Below are positions 1 to 7,118 of a DNA stretch of 24,872 bases, one piece after another. Origin of the DNA: a virus; IMG/VR virus record IMGVR_UViG_3300009702_000080, positions 1 through 24,872 of that record; one strand, written 5' to 3'. Numbering within the stretch: position 1 is the first letter of the stretch; each line of letters starts with the position of its first letter. Made by a program: the position numbers and the translations under genes. The notes beneath the pieces are model-generated. The model was not told the origin of the DNA. It made no database searches and saw only the letters and a list, made by a program, of their open reading frames with translations.

Positions 1-94
1 CTTAACATATTTATATTTTTCACTTAACTTTTTAAAGGGCACAGTTATAGAACCCAACAATAAGTGAAAAATTATATAATTTGTTTTGTTTGTT

Positions 95-121
95 TGGATA
101 TGGATATGGATATGGATATGG
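95..121. repeat. TGGATA hexamer tandem repeat
   Basis: Four perfect head-to-tail copies of TGGATA are followed by a partial TGG. No reading frame covers the tract. Its role is unknown. It could be slippage-derived, or part of the same regulatory or origin region as the array at 166-416. Confidence 0.9.
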
Positions 122-165
122 TTATATTATGTAAAATATTAGAGATATATATTGAATATATCATA

Positions 166-416
166 ATATTATAGAAAATATAAAAATAAACAATAAGTAC
201 AAAATTTCCGTTTAATATTATAAAAATAAACAAATAAGTACAAAATTTTAGTTAAGTACAAAAATTCAGTTAAGTACAGAATTTTAGTTTAATATTATAA
301 AAATAAACAAATAAGTAAATAATCCCAGTTAAGTACATAATTTTAGTTTAATATTATAAAAATATAAAAATAAACCTACAAACTACAAAAAACTACAAAA
401 AACTACAAAATTTCCG
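166..416. repeat. modular array of 41-nt and 18-nt direct repeats
   Basis: Two unit types alternate. The long unit (211-251, 288-328) starts with TTTAATATTATAAAAATAAA and is 41 nt. Diverged long units lie at about 166-210 and 347-416. The short unit (252-269, 270-287, 329-346) is 18 nt, begins TTAAGTACA and ends in AG. The last long unit is expanded by an ACTACAAAAA-type tandem (about 376-410). Each long unit carries ATTATA, which is TATAAT on the minus strand (168-173, 217-222, 294-299, 353-358). The array could be iterons of an origin or a bank of leftward promoter-like boxes. The repeats have no unique spacers, so it is not a CRISPR. Confidence 0.85.
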
Positions 417-789
417 TTTAATGATAATGACTAAGAATAATAAAGCTTTATCGACTCATAGTTATACTCTATGGAGGAGTTAAGTGTCAAATTAAGGTTT
501 TGAGTACCATGTCCATATATTTCAAGTGAGATATAAAAATTTCACAGTTCCACCGAGAATCTGAAAATAATATATAAATAAAGAAAATTAATGTTCCGTA
601 TTAAGATAATATATATTTTAAAACTTTAACTCGGATCGTATTGTTTAAGTCGTTTATTTTTTCCACTAAGTTGTGTATACTTATTCGTTATTATTTTAAT
701 TGGTTTTGTGAAATAAGTATCAAAAGCCCGGTTCTTTTAGTTACGTTTAAACTTTGTAACAAAGGCCACTTTATTATAATTTTTAGGTA

Positions 790-891
790 TTAACCTAGTT
801 CAAAAAATAAGTTTATACTCATGTTATGTATTCCATTATTAGCTTTATATAATCTGAACAAATTATATAATTGGAGTTTAGCTTTACGCAT
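790..891 (-). CDS. possible 33-residue peptide on the leftward transcript
   Basis: A 33-codon frame begins with ATG at 889-891 on the minus strand and ends with TAA. The peptide starts MRKAKLQLYNLF and ends FFELG; it is slightly basic at the N-terminus. It sits about 45 nt downstream of the leftward early-type promoter at 941-969, which is its main support. There is no clear ribosome binding site, and a frame this short can arise by chance, although AT-rich DNA is full of stops. It is not recognised. The transcript could equally be non-coding. Confidence 0.25.
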   Translation of the reverse strand: MRKAKLQLYNLFRLYKANNGIHNMSINLFFELG

Positions 892-940
892 TTGGATTTT
901 AATTCTTTAACGAAAGCGCACGAAAGCAAAGAATATGTGG

Positions 941-969
941 ATTATACCATAATTATTTATTAGTGTAAA
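941..969 (-). promoter_or_regulatory. leftward sigma70-like early promoter
   Basis: Read on the minus strand, TTTACA (969-964) is followed after exactly 17 nt by TATAAT (946-941). This is the same -35 type seen at three other promoters in this window. It points away from primase into the gene-poor first kilobase, so something there is probably transcribed early. Confidence 0.65.
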
Positions 970-971
970 CT

Positions 972-1000
972 TTTTTTGTTAATTAAAAATATGATATAAT
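972..1000 (+). promoter_or_regulatory. probable promoter for primase, short or no leader
   Basis: TATAAT at 995-1000 lies 7 nt before the primase ATG. The -35 position is only a T-run (TTTTTT at 972-977). If this -10 is used, transcription starts at about 1006-1008, giving a nearly leaderless message. No Shine-Dalgarno sequence precedes the ATG, which fits. Confidence 0.45.
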
Positions 1001-1007
1001 TTAATTT

Positions 1008-2006
1008 ATGGATTTAGAATCGATAATTAAATTATATGTACATCCGCTTGTTCCTGGTAATAAGGGATGGTTTAAAACTAGATGTATGGTTTGTAATGAT
1101 CATCAGCCTGGGACAAGTGGATTTAAGGGACTTAGAGGTAATTTTTTATTAGATGGAAATATTTTAGCATATAATTGTTATAATTGTGGGATTAAAACAA
1201 AATTTGATCCAATGACAAGTAATGGATTTTCAAAAACTTTTATAGAGATATTTAAATCTTTTAATATACCAGAAACTGAATATAATAAGGTTCTTATTAA
1301 TAATTTAGGAAATTATAAGAAAAAAAGTAATATTAAGCAGCAATTGATTGATATTGAACCTAAAAAAATAAAATTACCAGAACATTTTTATTTATTGAAA
1401 GATGCTGATGATAAATGGGCTACTATAGCTAGACATTATTTGAAAAAAAGATTGATTGAGCCAGATGGGCATGAATTTTTTTTATCAACTGGAAAAGGAA
1501 AATATGGAAAAAAATGGAAAGGGAGAGTGATATTTACGGTGTACAAAGATTCAAAATTGGTATATTATCAAGGACGAGCATTAATTAATTCATTAATACG
1601 AAAATATGAAACACCTGCTGTAGATAAGTGTAATATTTTATATAATTATGATGCACTTCAATCATATTCAGAGAAGCCGGTATTTATAGTTGAAGGTTGG
1701 TTTGATGCTGTATTAATTAATGGGGTTGCTATTTTTGGTAAATATTTATCTAAAGAACAAATTATGTGGTTATCTAAATCACCTCGTGAAAAAGTTATAA
1801 TTCCAGATAAATTTGGTGACGGTCAACAATTAGCAAATCAAGCAATTAATCTTGGATGGTCCGTTTCATTTCCAGAATTTGGTAATTGTAAAGATGTAAC
1901 AGATGCCATGATTAAATTTGGTAAATTATATGTTATTGATTCTATTATGAAAAATATTAAAAAATCGGTAGAAGCGCAGATATGTGTTAAATTATATTGT
2001 AAATAG
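1008..2006 (+). CDS. 61: DNA primase, T4 gp61-like
   Basis: This primase makes RNA primers for lagging-strand synthesis with the gp41 helicase. The 332-residue length is close to T4 gp61 (342). An N-terminal zinc-binding domain shows two Cys pairs (C26/C29 and C57/C60). A GRV segment near residue 172 and a Toprim domain follow: the first acidic motif is IVEGWFDA with E229, and the second acidic cluster is IPDKFGDG at about 265-272. It is the first gene of the rightward block; the next gene starts 6 nt after its stop. The start follows a TATAAT box by 7 nt with no Shine-Dalgarno sequence. Family assignment is by motif and length, and is fairly secure. Confidence 0.88.
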   Translation: MDLESIIKLYVHPLVPGNKGWFKTRCMVCNDHQPGTSGFKGLRGNFLLDGNILAYNCYNCGIKTKFDPMTSNGFSKTFIEIFKSFNIPETEYNKVLINNLGNYKKKSNIKQQLIDIEPKKIKLPEHFYLLKDADDKWATIARHYLKKRLIEPDGHEFFLSTGKGKYGKKWKGRVIFTVYKDSKLVYYQGRALINSLIRKYETPAVDKCNILYNYDALQSYSEKPVFIVEGWFDAVLINGVAIFGKYLSKEQIMWLSKSPREKVIIPDKFGDGQQLANQAINLGWSVSFPEFGNCKDVTDAMIKFGKLYVIDSIMKNIKKSVEAQICVKLYCK

Positions 2007-2012
2007 GAAATA

Positions 2013-2309
2013 ATGGTGAAACAAATAGAAAGATTAACTTATTATTATAAAAATATTAATCATATTGTGTTAGAAGAGGATCGGTCAATAAAGGCATTGG
2101 AATTTCAATTGAATGAATTGCTTGATATAATTGATGATAGATTTTCTACTGATGGGGAAAAGATAAAGGCTTCGCAGGAATTGAGTAAAATATCAATTAT
2201 ATATAAGGCGATAAAGGATGAGATGCATAAGGATCAATTAATTATGGCTAGGATAGATCAAATGATATGTTGTATGATTGAAAAATCCGAATATTGTACA
2301 AAGCATTAA
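2013..2309 (+). CDS. hypothetical protein, helical, 98 residues
   Basis: The protein is not recognised. It is rich in Glu, Lys, Ile and Leu, with heptad-like stretches (about residues 20-75), so it is probably mostly alpha-helical and may form a coiled coil. Two adjacent cysteines lie near the C-terminus (MICCMIEK). There is no signal peptide or membrane segment. It lies 6 nt after primase in the same direction, so it is probably co-transcribed. The ATG is preceded by AGGAAATA, a reasonable ribosome binding site. A role in replication is only a guess from position. Confidence 0.7.
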   Translation: MVKQIERLTYYYKNINHIVLEEDRSIKALEFQLNELLDIIDDRFSTDGEKIKASQELSKISIIYKAIKDEMHKDQLIMARIDQMICCMIEKSEYCTKH

Positions 2310-2317
2310 AAGATAAG

Positions 2318-2518
2318 ATGACGAAAAAAAACAATTTTCAGTTGGAATATGGTGCTGTAGTAATTACGGTGGTTGGGTGGTTTTTATTAAAATATGGAAT
2401 TATTATAAATAATGACATTGCGGTATTTACTGGATATCTTGGGTTTATTTGTATAATAATAGGACCAGTTTTATTGTTTTGTTTTCAATTAAATAAAATC
2501 TTTCAAAAATATTTATAA
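2318..2518 (+). CDS. small membrane protein with two hydrophobic segments
   Basis: The protein has about 66 residues. After a short polar start (MTKKNNFQLE) come two hydrophobic stretches, VVITVVGWFLLKYGII and TGYLGFICIIIGPVLLF, separated by a short polar turn, then a basic tail. This is a typical hairpin inner-membrane protein. A TTG start at 2294 in the same frame would add eight residues and overlap the previous gene. The ATG at 2318 has an AGATAAG stretch just before it and is preferred. Its stop abuts the ATG of the topoisomerase gene (TAAATG). The function is unknown; small phage membrane proteins often act in host takeover. Confidence 0.6.
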   Translation: MTKKNNFQLEYGAVVITVVGWFLLKYGIIINNDIAVFTGYLGFICIIIGPVLLFCFQLNKIFQKYL

Positions 2519-4405
2519 ATGGATAAAAATTCTAAAAAATATACAGGGACTGATATACAAGTTCTTTCTGATCAAGAACATGTAAGGATAAGGACTAGTA
2601 TATATATGGGATCAATGCATTCTACAACATATGAAATTCCTGTTTTTGGTGATGAGTTTCAAATAAAAACTGTTGAATTTATTCCGGCTGTTTTGAAGAC
2701 TGTTGGGGAAATAGTTGATAATTCTATTGATGAATTTTCTAATGTTTATTCTAAAAGGCATCATTTGATTGTTAAGGCTGAGCCGAATTCTGGTGAATAT
2801 ACGGTTATTGATAATGGACGTGGTATACCAATTGATATGCATAAGACTGGGAGATATAGTCCAGAGGTGGCATTGGCATCATTAAGGGCTGGGAGAAATT
2901 TTGGTGATGATAAAAATATTGGTGTTATTGGGCAGAATGGGGTTGGGTCTAGTTGTGTTAATTTTTTAAGTACGGAATTTGAAGTTATTATTAATCGGGA
3001 TAATAAAAAATATCATCAAATATTTGAGAATGGTTGTAAAATTATTAATGATCCTATTATAGCTAAAAGTGATGAGAAAGCTGGGACCCAAATTACATTT
3101 AAATTAGATCAATCAATTTTTAGTGATGTTAAATTGCCTGAGGATCTTATAAGAGAAAAATGTAGAGCTGTAGCATTTACTAATCCGTATATTAAGGTAA
3201 ATTATAATAATCAATCTTTTAAATTTAGAAAGGGACTTGAAGATGTTGTTTTGAATATGATGACTTCTGATTCTACTTTTAATCGGTTTGAATATAAAAA
3301 GAATAATGTTACAATAGAATTTTTTGTGATTAATGGATTAATTTCTGGAGAAGATGAAAAAATATTTACTTGGCTTAATTCATCTATGTTATTTGAAGGT
3401 GGTATTTGTAATACACAATTTTTAAATTCTTTTTATACAAAAATTATTTCTTATTTAGAAAAAGATGCTAAAAAACAAAAATGTAAAGTAACAAAAAATG
3501 ATATTAGAGAAAATTTATTAATTTTAGGAAATATTAAAATATCAGATCCAGAATTTGATAGTCAATCAAAAGTTAGGCTTGTTGGTCCATCATTAAAAAA
3601 AGAAATGGATTTAATGCTTGATGAAGCTTGGAATACATTTTCTAGAAAAAATAAAAAATGGTTTGAAGAAATATTAGAAAGAGCTTATAATCGACATCAT
3701 ACACAAATTAACAAAAAAGCAATTGATGATCATAAGAAAAGTGCTAAGCATAGAGTTGATGGATTGATAGAAGCTAATGATAGGGATCGTACAAAATGTA
3801 TGCTTTTTATATCTGAAGGTTTATCTGCAGCAAGTGAAATTCAAAATGTTAGAGATCCTAAAATTCATGCATCATTTCCTTTAACTGGAAAGATTAATAA
3901 TGTATATGGATCAACTGCTGCTGAATTATTAAAAATGGGAAAAATAACAAATATGCTTCATGCTATTGGATTAATTCCAGGTTATATAGCATCTTTAGCA
4001 AATATTAGATATGGAAAAATAATAATTTCTACTGATGCTGATCCAGATGGTGCTGATATATTTGTTTTATTGATAAATATATTTTATCAATTTTGGCCAG
4101 AATTATTTACAGAAAATAAACCTATTATATATAGGCTAAATGCCCCAAATATTGTCGCTGTTAAAGGAAAAAAACGAATTCACTTTGCTACATTAAATGA
4201 TTATGAAAAAGTCAAGGATAAGTACAGCGGCTATGAGATCAATTATTTTAAAGGTTTAGGAAGTATGATAACAGAAGATTGGAAAATATTATTATCTAAT
4301 TTGAATAATCATTGTATTCCTGTAACTGAAGATGGTAATATAAAAAATATATTGACATTATTATTTAGCGATGATACAGAAAAAAGAAAACAATGGTTAA
4401 CATAG
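2519..4405 (+). CDS. 39: type II DNA topoisomerase large subunit, T4 gp39/gp60-like
   Basis: This is the ATPase and Toprim subunit of the phage type II topoisomerase, which works with the gp52-type subunit to relax and unlink replicating DNA. The GHKL ATPase motifs are visible: EIVDNSIDE (64-72), DNGRGIP (98-104) and GQNGVGSS (138-145). The Toprim part has EGLSAA (433-438) and TDADPDG (505-511), and the typical KGLG and RKQW ends follow. At 628 residues it covers the regions that T4 splits between genes 39 and 60 (516 plus 160 residues), so here the subunit is one uninterrupted protein with no translational bypass. The stop codon lies at the edge of an IS605-like hairpin element. Confidence 0.93.
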   Translation: MDKNSKKYTGTDIQVLSDQEHVRIRTSIYMGSMHSTTYEIPVFGDEFQIKTVEFIPAVLKTVGEIVDNSIDEFSNVYSKRHHLIVKAEPNSGEYTVIDNGRGIPIDMHKTGRYSPEVALASLRAGRNFGDDKNIGVIGQNGVGSSCVNFLSTEFEVIINRDNKKYHQIFENGCKIINDPIIAKSDEKAGTQITFKLDQSIFSDVKLPEDLIREKCRAVAFTNPYIKVNYNNQSFKFRKGLEDVVLNMMTSDSTFNRFEYKKNNVTIEFFVINGLISGEDEKIFTWLNSSMLFEGGICNTQFLNSFYTKIISYLEKDAKKQKCKVTKNDIRENLLILGNIKISDPEFDSQSKVRLVGPSLKKEMDLMLDEAWNTFSRKNKKWFEEILERAYNRHHTQINKKAIDDHKKSAKHRVDGLIEANDRDRTKCMLFISEGLSAASEIQNVRDPKIHASFPLTGKINNVYGSTAAELLKMGKITNMLHAIGLIPGYIASLANIRYGKIIISTDADPDGADIFVLLINIFYQFWPELFTENKPIIYRLNAPNIVAVKGKKRIHFATLNDYEKVKDKYSGYEINYFKGLGSMITEDWKILLSNLNNHCIPVTEDGNIKNILTLLFSDDTEKRKQWLT

Positions 4406-4519
4406 TCAACTATCCATGAGCTAAAAGACTTAGTGGTTTGGATCGTGAGATTCGAGATGGCGGTAGCAATACTATAATAGGTGATTAGTCTCAGTAGAGA
4501 TTTGTGTGTTCCAGATTGA
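4404..4519 (+). ncRNA. multi-stem RNA-like element after gp39
   Basis: This stretch starts AGTCAACTATCCATGAGCTA, which resembles the start of the element at 15233. It forms a hairpin CCATGAG (4414-4420) with CTTAGTGG (4429-4436). It then shows nested pairings: TTTGGA (4437-4442) with TCCAGA (4510-4515), and GAGATT (4447-4452) with AGTCTC (4487-4492). The base composition is richer in G and C than the flanking genes. It could be one end, or the scaffold, of an IS200/IS605-derived or omega-RNA-like element whose other end is the hairpin at 4571. Pairings were found by eye and not folded. Confidence 0.4.
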
Positions 4520-4570
4520 ATTTTTAATATTTAATGCAAAAACACTCACTTATTTTAAAAATAGTTAGAA

Positions 4571-4631
4571 GTGACAATTCATCCCCTCGGCTAAAGACCG
4601 GCTGGTTTCCTTGTCACAAAGTCTATAAAAT
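4571..4631 (+). mobile_element. IS200/IS605 right-end-like hairpin, copy B
   Basis: A perfect 7-bp outer stem, GTGACAA (4571-4577) with TTGTCAC (4611-4617), encloses ATTCATCCCCTCGGCTAAAG and an inner stem CGG (4588-4590)/CCG (4598-4600). The pattern (ATTCATCCCC, GGCTAAAG, GGTTTCCTTG) is close to what I recall of right ends of tnpB-carrying IS200/IS605 elements, where the same DNA forms the end of the omega RNA. The tail CACAAAGTCTATAAAAT is identical to that of the copy at 15274-15290. No tnpA or tnpB is present. A plain transcription terminator is an alternative, though the T-tract is short. Confidence 0.45.
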
Positions 4632-4645
4632 TATTTGGTGAAAAA

Positions 4646-4810
4646 ATGAAATGGAAAACAAAACAAAAAGTTTATGATACTGAATGGCATTTGGTTTTTG
4701 CATGGAAACCGATTAAAACAGAAGATGGATTTAGTGTATTTTTAGAAAAAGTATACCGTAGATATAAAATTCATTTAAATGGTGGATCATATATTTACAA
4801 ATTAAAATAA
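4646..4810 (+). CDS. hypothetical protein, 54 residues
   Basis: This short frame starts MKWKTKQKVYDTEW and ends with TAA at 4808-4810. The product is basic and aromatic-rich (Trp, Tyr), with no membrane segment. It lies just after the IS605-like hairpin; GGTG at 4637-4640 may serve as a weak ribosome binding site. The unbroken frame and phage-like composition suggest a real gene of the topoisomerase operon. It is not recognised. Confidence 0.55.
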   Translation: MKWKTKQKVYDTEWHLVFAWKPIKTEDGFSVFLEKVYRRYKIHLNGGSYIYKLK

Positions 4811-4818
4811 ATTATAGG

Positions 4819-4847
4819 TATACAAAATAATTTATATATCATATAAT
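4819..4847 (+). promoter_or_regulatory. probable sigma70-like promoter
   Basis: TATACA (4819-4824), a 17-nt spacer and a perfect TATAAT (4842-4847) lie 24 nt before the gene at 4871. The -35 box is a weak match. It would give the gp52-containing segment its own start beyond the inserted hairpins. Confidence 0.45.
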
Positions 4848-4870
4848 ATTCTTTTTGTTGGAGATATATC

Positions 4871-5059
4871 ATGTCAATTAATGTTGAAATAAATGAAGAA
4901 ATTTTGACAACAAATTATATTATTGAAGAGGAAAATTCTAATGTCATATATCAATCTTCAATTCAATGCGAAGCATTACAGATATTGGCATTATGTCGTA
5001 AAGATGATATATCAGTCAAATTATTTAAAGTTGTAAAAACCGCCATAACAGTTCCTTAA
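4871..5059 (+). CDS. hypothetical protein, 62 residues
   Basis: This small acidic protein (starts MSINVEINEEIL) has two cysteines (near residues 33 and 42). No domain is recognised. A GGAG ribosome binding site stands 8 nt before the ATG, and a promoter-like TATAAT lies upstream. The following gene starts 11 nt after its stop. Confidence 0.65.
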   Translation: MSINVEINEEILTTNYIIEEENSNVIYQSSIQCEALQILALCRKDDISVKLFKVVKTAITVP

Positions 5060-5070
5060 CCGATTATTAG

Positions 5071-5301
5071 ATGAAATTATTTTATTATAAAAATTCGCTT
5101 GAATTAAAAGCTATAATAGCATATGCCAAATGGCAAGGTGTAGATTGGTATGATTTACAATTTATGAATAAAGATGAAATGCTATCTAAATATAAATCAA
5201 AATCAATATTATTAATTAATAATAATATGATTTTGGCAAAAGGATATTATCAAATTGTTGATTATATTAAATATTATAAATTAGAAAGAAATGGCAAATA
5301 G
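5071..5301 (+). CDS. hypothetical protein, 76 residues
   Basis: This Lys-, Tyr- and Ile-rich protein (starts MKLFYYKNSLEL) has no cysteines, signal or membrane segment. Its 3' end overlaps the start of the gp52-type gene by 11 nt, which suggests translational coupling. Its beta-alpha look (FYYKNSLELKAIIAYAKWQG, then SILLINNNMILAKG) is vaguely thioredoxin-fold-like, but no active-site motif is present. The function is unknown. Confidence 0.65.
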   Translation: MKLFYYKNSLELKAIIAYAKWQGVDWYDLQFMNKDEMLSKYKSKSILLINNNMILAKGYYQIVDYIKYYKLERNGK

Positions 5302-6631
5302 TTCAGAATATATAGAGACACAGCGAAAGGAATATGCTTTATATGTATTAGAAAATAGGGCATTGGCAATGATTTCTGATGGACTTAAAAATGCTGGTAG
5401 ACGTGTTTTGTGGACTGCTAAATCTGGAGAAAAATTTAAGACGGCGACATTGGCTGGGGCGACGATGCCTATACATCCTCATGCTGCTCCTGATGGAATT
5501 ATTAATACTTTAGCAGCACCAAATGGCAATAATATATGTTTATTTAAAGGAATAGGTGCATTTGGTACTAAAATAAATCCTACCGGATATGGTTCTTCTA
5601 GATATACTTCTGTTAAAATTTCAAAATTTACTAAAGAAGTACTTTTTAAAGATATAGAAATAATTCCATTAAAAGATAATTATGATCAAACACTTAAGGA
5701 ACCGTTACATTTTTTGCCGTTGGTTCCGATTTCATTAATTAATCCCAGTTCAGGGATAGCAATTGGATTTGCTTCTTCTATATTGCCTAGAGATTTAGAA
5801 AATATTATAAAATGTCAGATATTATTTCTTAAAGGAAAGTCATTTAAAGAGCCTGAACCGTATTTTAGGCCTTTAGAAGCTAAAGCAGTAGATCGGTTGA
5901 TTCAAAATGATGGTTCTATTAAATGGAAATTTAAAGGAACTATTCAACGAAAAAATTCATTTGAAATAATTGTTTCAAATTTACCATATAATTTATCTCA
6001 CGATAAATTTATATCAAATCTTGGAAAATTAGAAGAAAAAGGTTTTATAAAAGATTTTATAGATAATTCTAGTTCTCAATTTGATATATTGGTTAAATTT
6101 CCCAGAGGTTATCTTAATTCAAAACAAGATGATGAAATACTTAAGAAATTAGGATTAATTACCATAGTTGGTGAAAATCTTGTTCTTTTAGATTTTGATG
6201 GAAAAAAAGTACTTCAAACAAATTATATAGAAATAATATCTTCATTTACAAAATGGAGATTATCATTTTATATACAACGATACGAAAGATTATTGTCTAT
6301 TTTAAGAATTGATATCCAAAAATACAAAGATATTATAGTAGCAATAGATAATAATGTTGGTAGTAAAGCTATAAAACTTAAAGATAGAAATAATTTAAAA
6401 ATATATTTAGATACTTTAAAAATTGTTTATTTAGATTATATTGCAGATTTATCAGTATATAGATTTACCGAAGAAGAAAAGAAAAAAGTACAAAATAAAT
6501 TAAATAATGCTTTAATATTAGAACAAGAATATATCGATATTTTATCAAATAATGTTAAACGACAAGAAATTTATATAAAAGAATTAAAAGAAGTTCTTTC
6601 AATATATAAAAGAGGATTATATGACACATGA
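5291..6631 (+). CDS. 52: type II DNA topoisomerase medium subunit, T4 gp52-like
   Basis: This is the DNA-cleaving subunit that partners the product of the gene at 2519. The 446 residues match T4 gp52 (442). Near the N-terminus is the GyrA/ParC-type segment DGLKNAGRRVLW (30-41), followed by the HPH motif (62-64) and the catalytic arginine-tyrosine pair in GSSRYTS (R104, Y105). A long helical region (about 320-440) fits the coiled-coil arm. The start overlaps the preceding small gene by 11 nt and the end overlaps the next gene by 11 nt, so these are coupled. In contrast to compact topoisomerase operons, about 0.9 kb separates it from the large subunit. Confidence 0.93.
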   Translation: MANSSEYIETQRKEYALYVLENRALAMISDGLKNAGRRVLWTAKSGEKFKTATLAGATMPIHPHAAPDGIINTLAAPNGNNICLFKGIGAFGTKINPTGYGSSRYTSVKISKFTKEVLFKDIEIIPLKDNYDQTLKEPLHFLPLVPISLINPSSGIAIGFASSILPRDLENIIKCQILFLKGKSFKEPEPYFRPLEAKAVDRLIQNDGSIKWKFKGTIQRKNSFEIIVSNLPYNLSHDKFISNLGKLEEKGFIKDFIDNSSSQFDILVKFPRGYLNSKQDDEILKKLGLITIVGENLVLLDFDGKKVLQTNYIEIISSFTKWRLSFYIQRYERLLSILRIDIQKYKDIIVAIDNNVGSKAIKLKDRNNLKIYLDTLKIVYLDYIADLSVYRFTEEEKKKVQNKLNNALILEQEYIDILSNNVKRQEIYIKELKEVLSIYKRGLYDT

Positions 6632-7118
6632 TAATTTAGTCGATATATTTTCGTTAAATATAAATGATAAATTTATAGCTGAAAATAACAAATATACTCT
6701 TATTGATAAAGTAACAATTCCAGCTGGTTTTACCGAATTGCAATTAGCAAAAGGTTTAAATACAGAAACTAATGAAGAACTAATTTTAGAATCTGGAACT
6801 AAAGTAGAAATTGTCACTTCAAATAAATCAGTTAATCAAACAGAAATAAATTATCTGAAACAACGATTATATGAATCATTTCAGGTTAATACTCAAACCG
6901 ATATGTTTAATAAAATTAAACAATTAAATCCATATCCGACAGAAAATCAAAATGATTTTTTAGTAGAATTATTATCAGGATTAAATGCTGCAATTATATT
7001 TAATCTTATGAAAGAAGATCCAAATATTACATATACTAAAAGTATTAGGAAAATTAATAAAGATACAAAATTAACATTACAAAAATTTAAAGAGAATTAT
7101 GATGAATTTGGTGAATAA
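6621..7118 (+). CDS. hypothetical protein, 165 residues
   Basis: The protein is not recognised. The N-terminal half looks like a small beta-rich unit (KYTLIDKVTIPAGFTELQL, then a TKVEIVTS strand). The C-terminal half is helical and Lys-rich. There is no signal peptide, metal motif or nucleotide-binding loop. It overlaps gp52 by 11 nt at its start and the next gene by 20 nt at its end, so it belongs to the same operon. Confidence 0.75.
   Translation: MTHDNLVDIFSLNINDKFIAENNKYTLIDKVTIPAGFTELQLAKGLNTETNEELILESGTKVEIVTSNKSVNQTEINYLKQRLYESFQVNTQTDMFNKIKQLNPYPTENQNDFLVELLSGLNAAIIFNLMKEDPNITYTKSIRKINKDTKLTLQKFKENYDEFGE

Larger units (their letters stand above)
1..1007. other. gene-poor 1-kb region upstream of primase
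   Basis: No open reading frame of convincing length or coding character lies here on either strand. The stretch holds a TGGATA tandem repeat (95-121), a small inverted repeat (144-150 with 156-162), a modular repeat array (166-416), a hairpin at about 455-480, a hairpin at 740-760 (GTTAC/GTAAC), and a leftward early-type promoter at 941-969. Promoter-like octamers TATAAATA occur at 573-580 (+) and 8-15 (-), but no gene follows them in the window. Such a region in a compact phage genome suggests an origin, a non-coding transcript or the remains of lost genes. Which of these applies cannot be settled by reading. Confidence 0.6.

Noticed and set aside
8-15. Leftward late promoter at the window edge
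   Set aside because: The octamer is present on the minus strand but the gene it would serve lies outside the window, so it cannot be supported.
181-416. CRISPR-like repeats
   Set aside because: The repeat units follow each other directly, differ in length and have no unique spacers or cas genes nearby.
573-580. Rightward late promoter TATAAATA in the gene-free region
   Set aside because: No gene follows within several hundred bases and the octamer is expected by chance in such AT-rich DNA.
721-772. tRNA-like structure
   Set aside because: The hairpin GTTAC/GTAAC and flanking pairs do not make a cloverleaf. No T-loop GTTCRA box or acceptor stem could be placed. No tRNA was seen anywhere in the window.
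2612-2842. Minus-strand frame inside the topoisomerase gene
   Set aside because: It is the antisense of a strongly conserved GHKL region and has low-complexity composition, so it is a shadow.
2519-4405. T4-style translational bypass site
   Set aside because: The frame is continuous through the Toprim domain and the end of the protein, so no hop is required.
4404-4631. Group I intron in the topoisomerase gene
   Set aside because: The topoisomerase reading frame is complete and ends at a normal C-terminus before the element, so nothing needs to be spliced. I also could not place the conserved core pairings.
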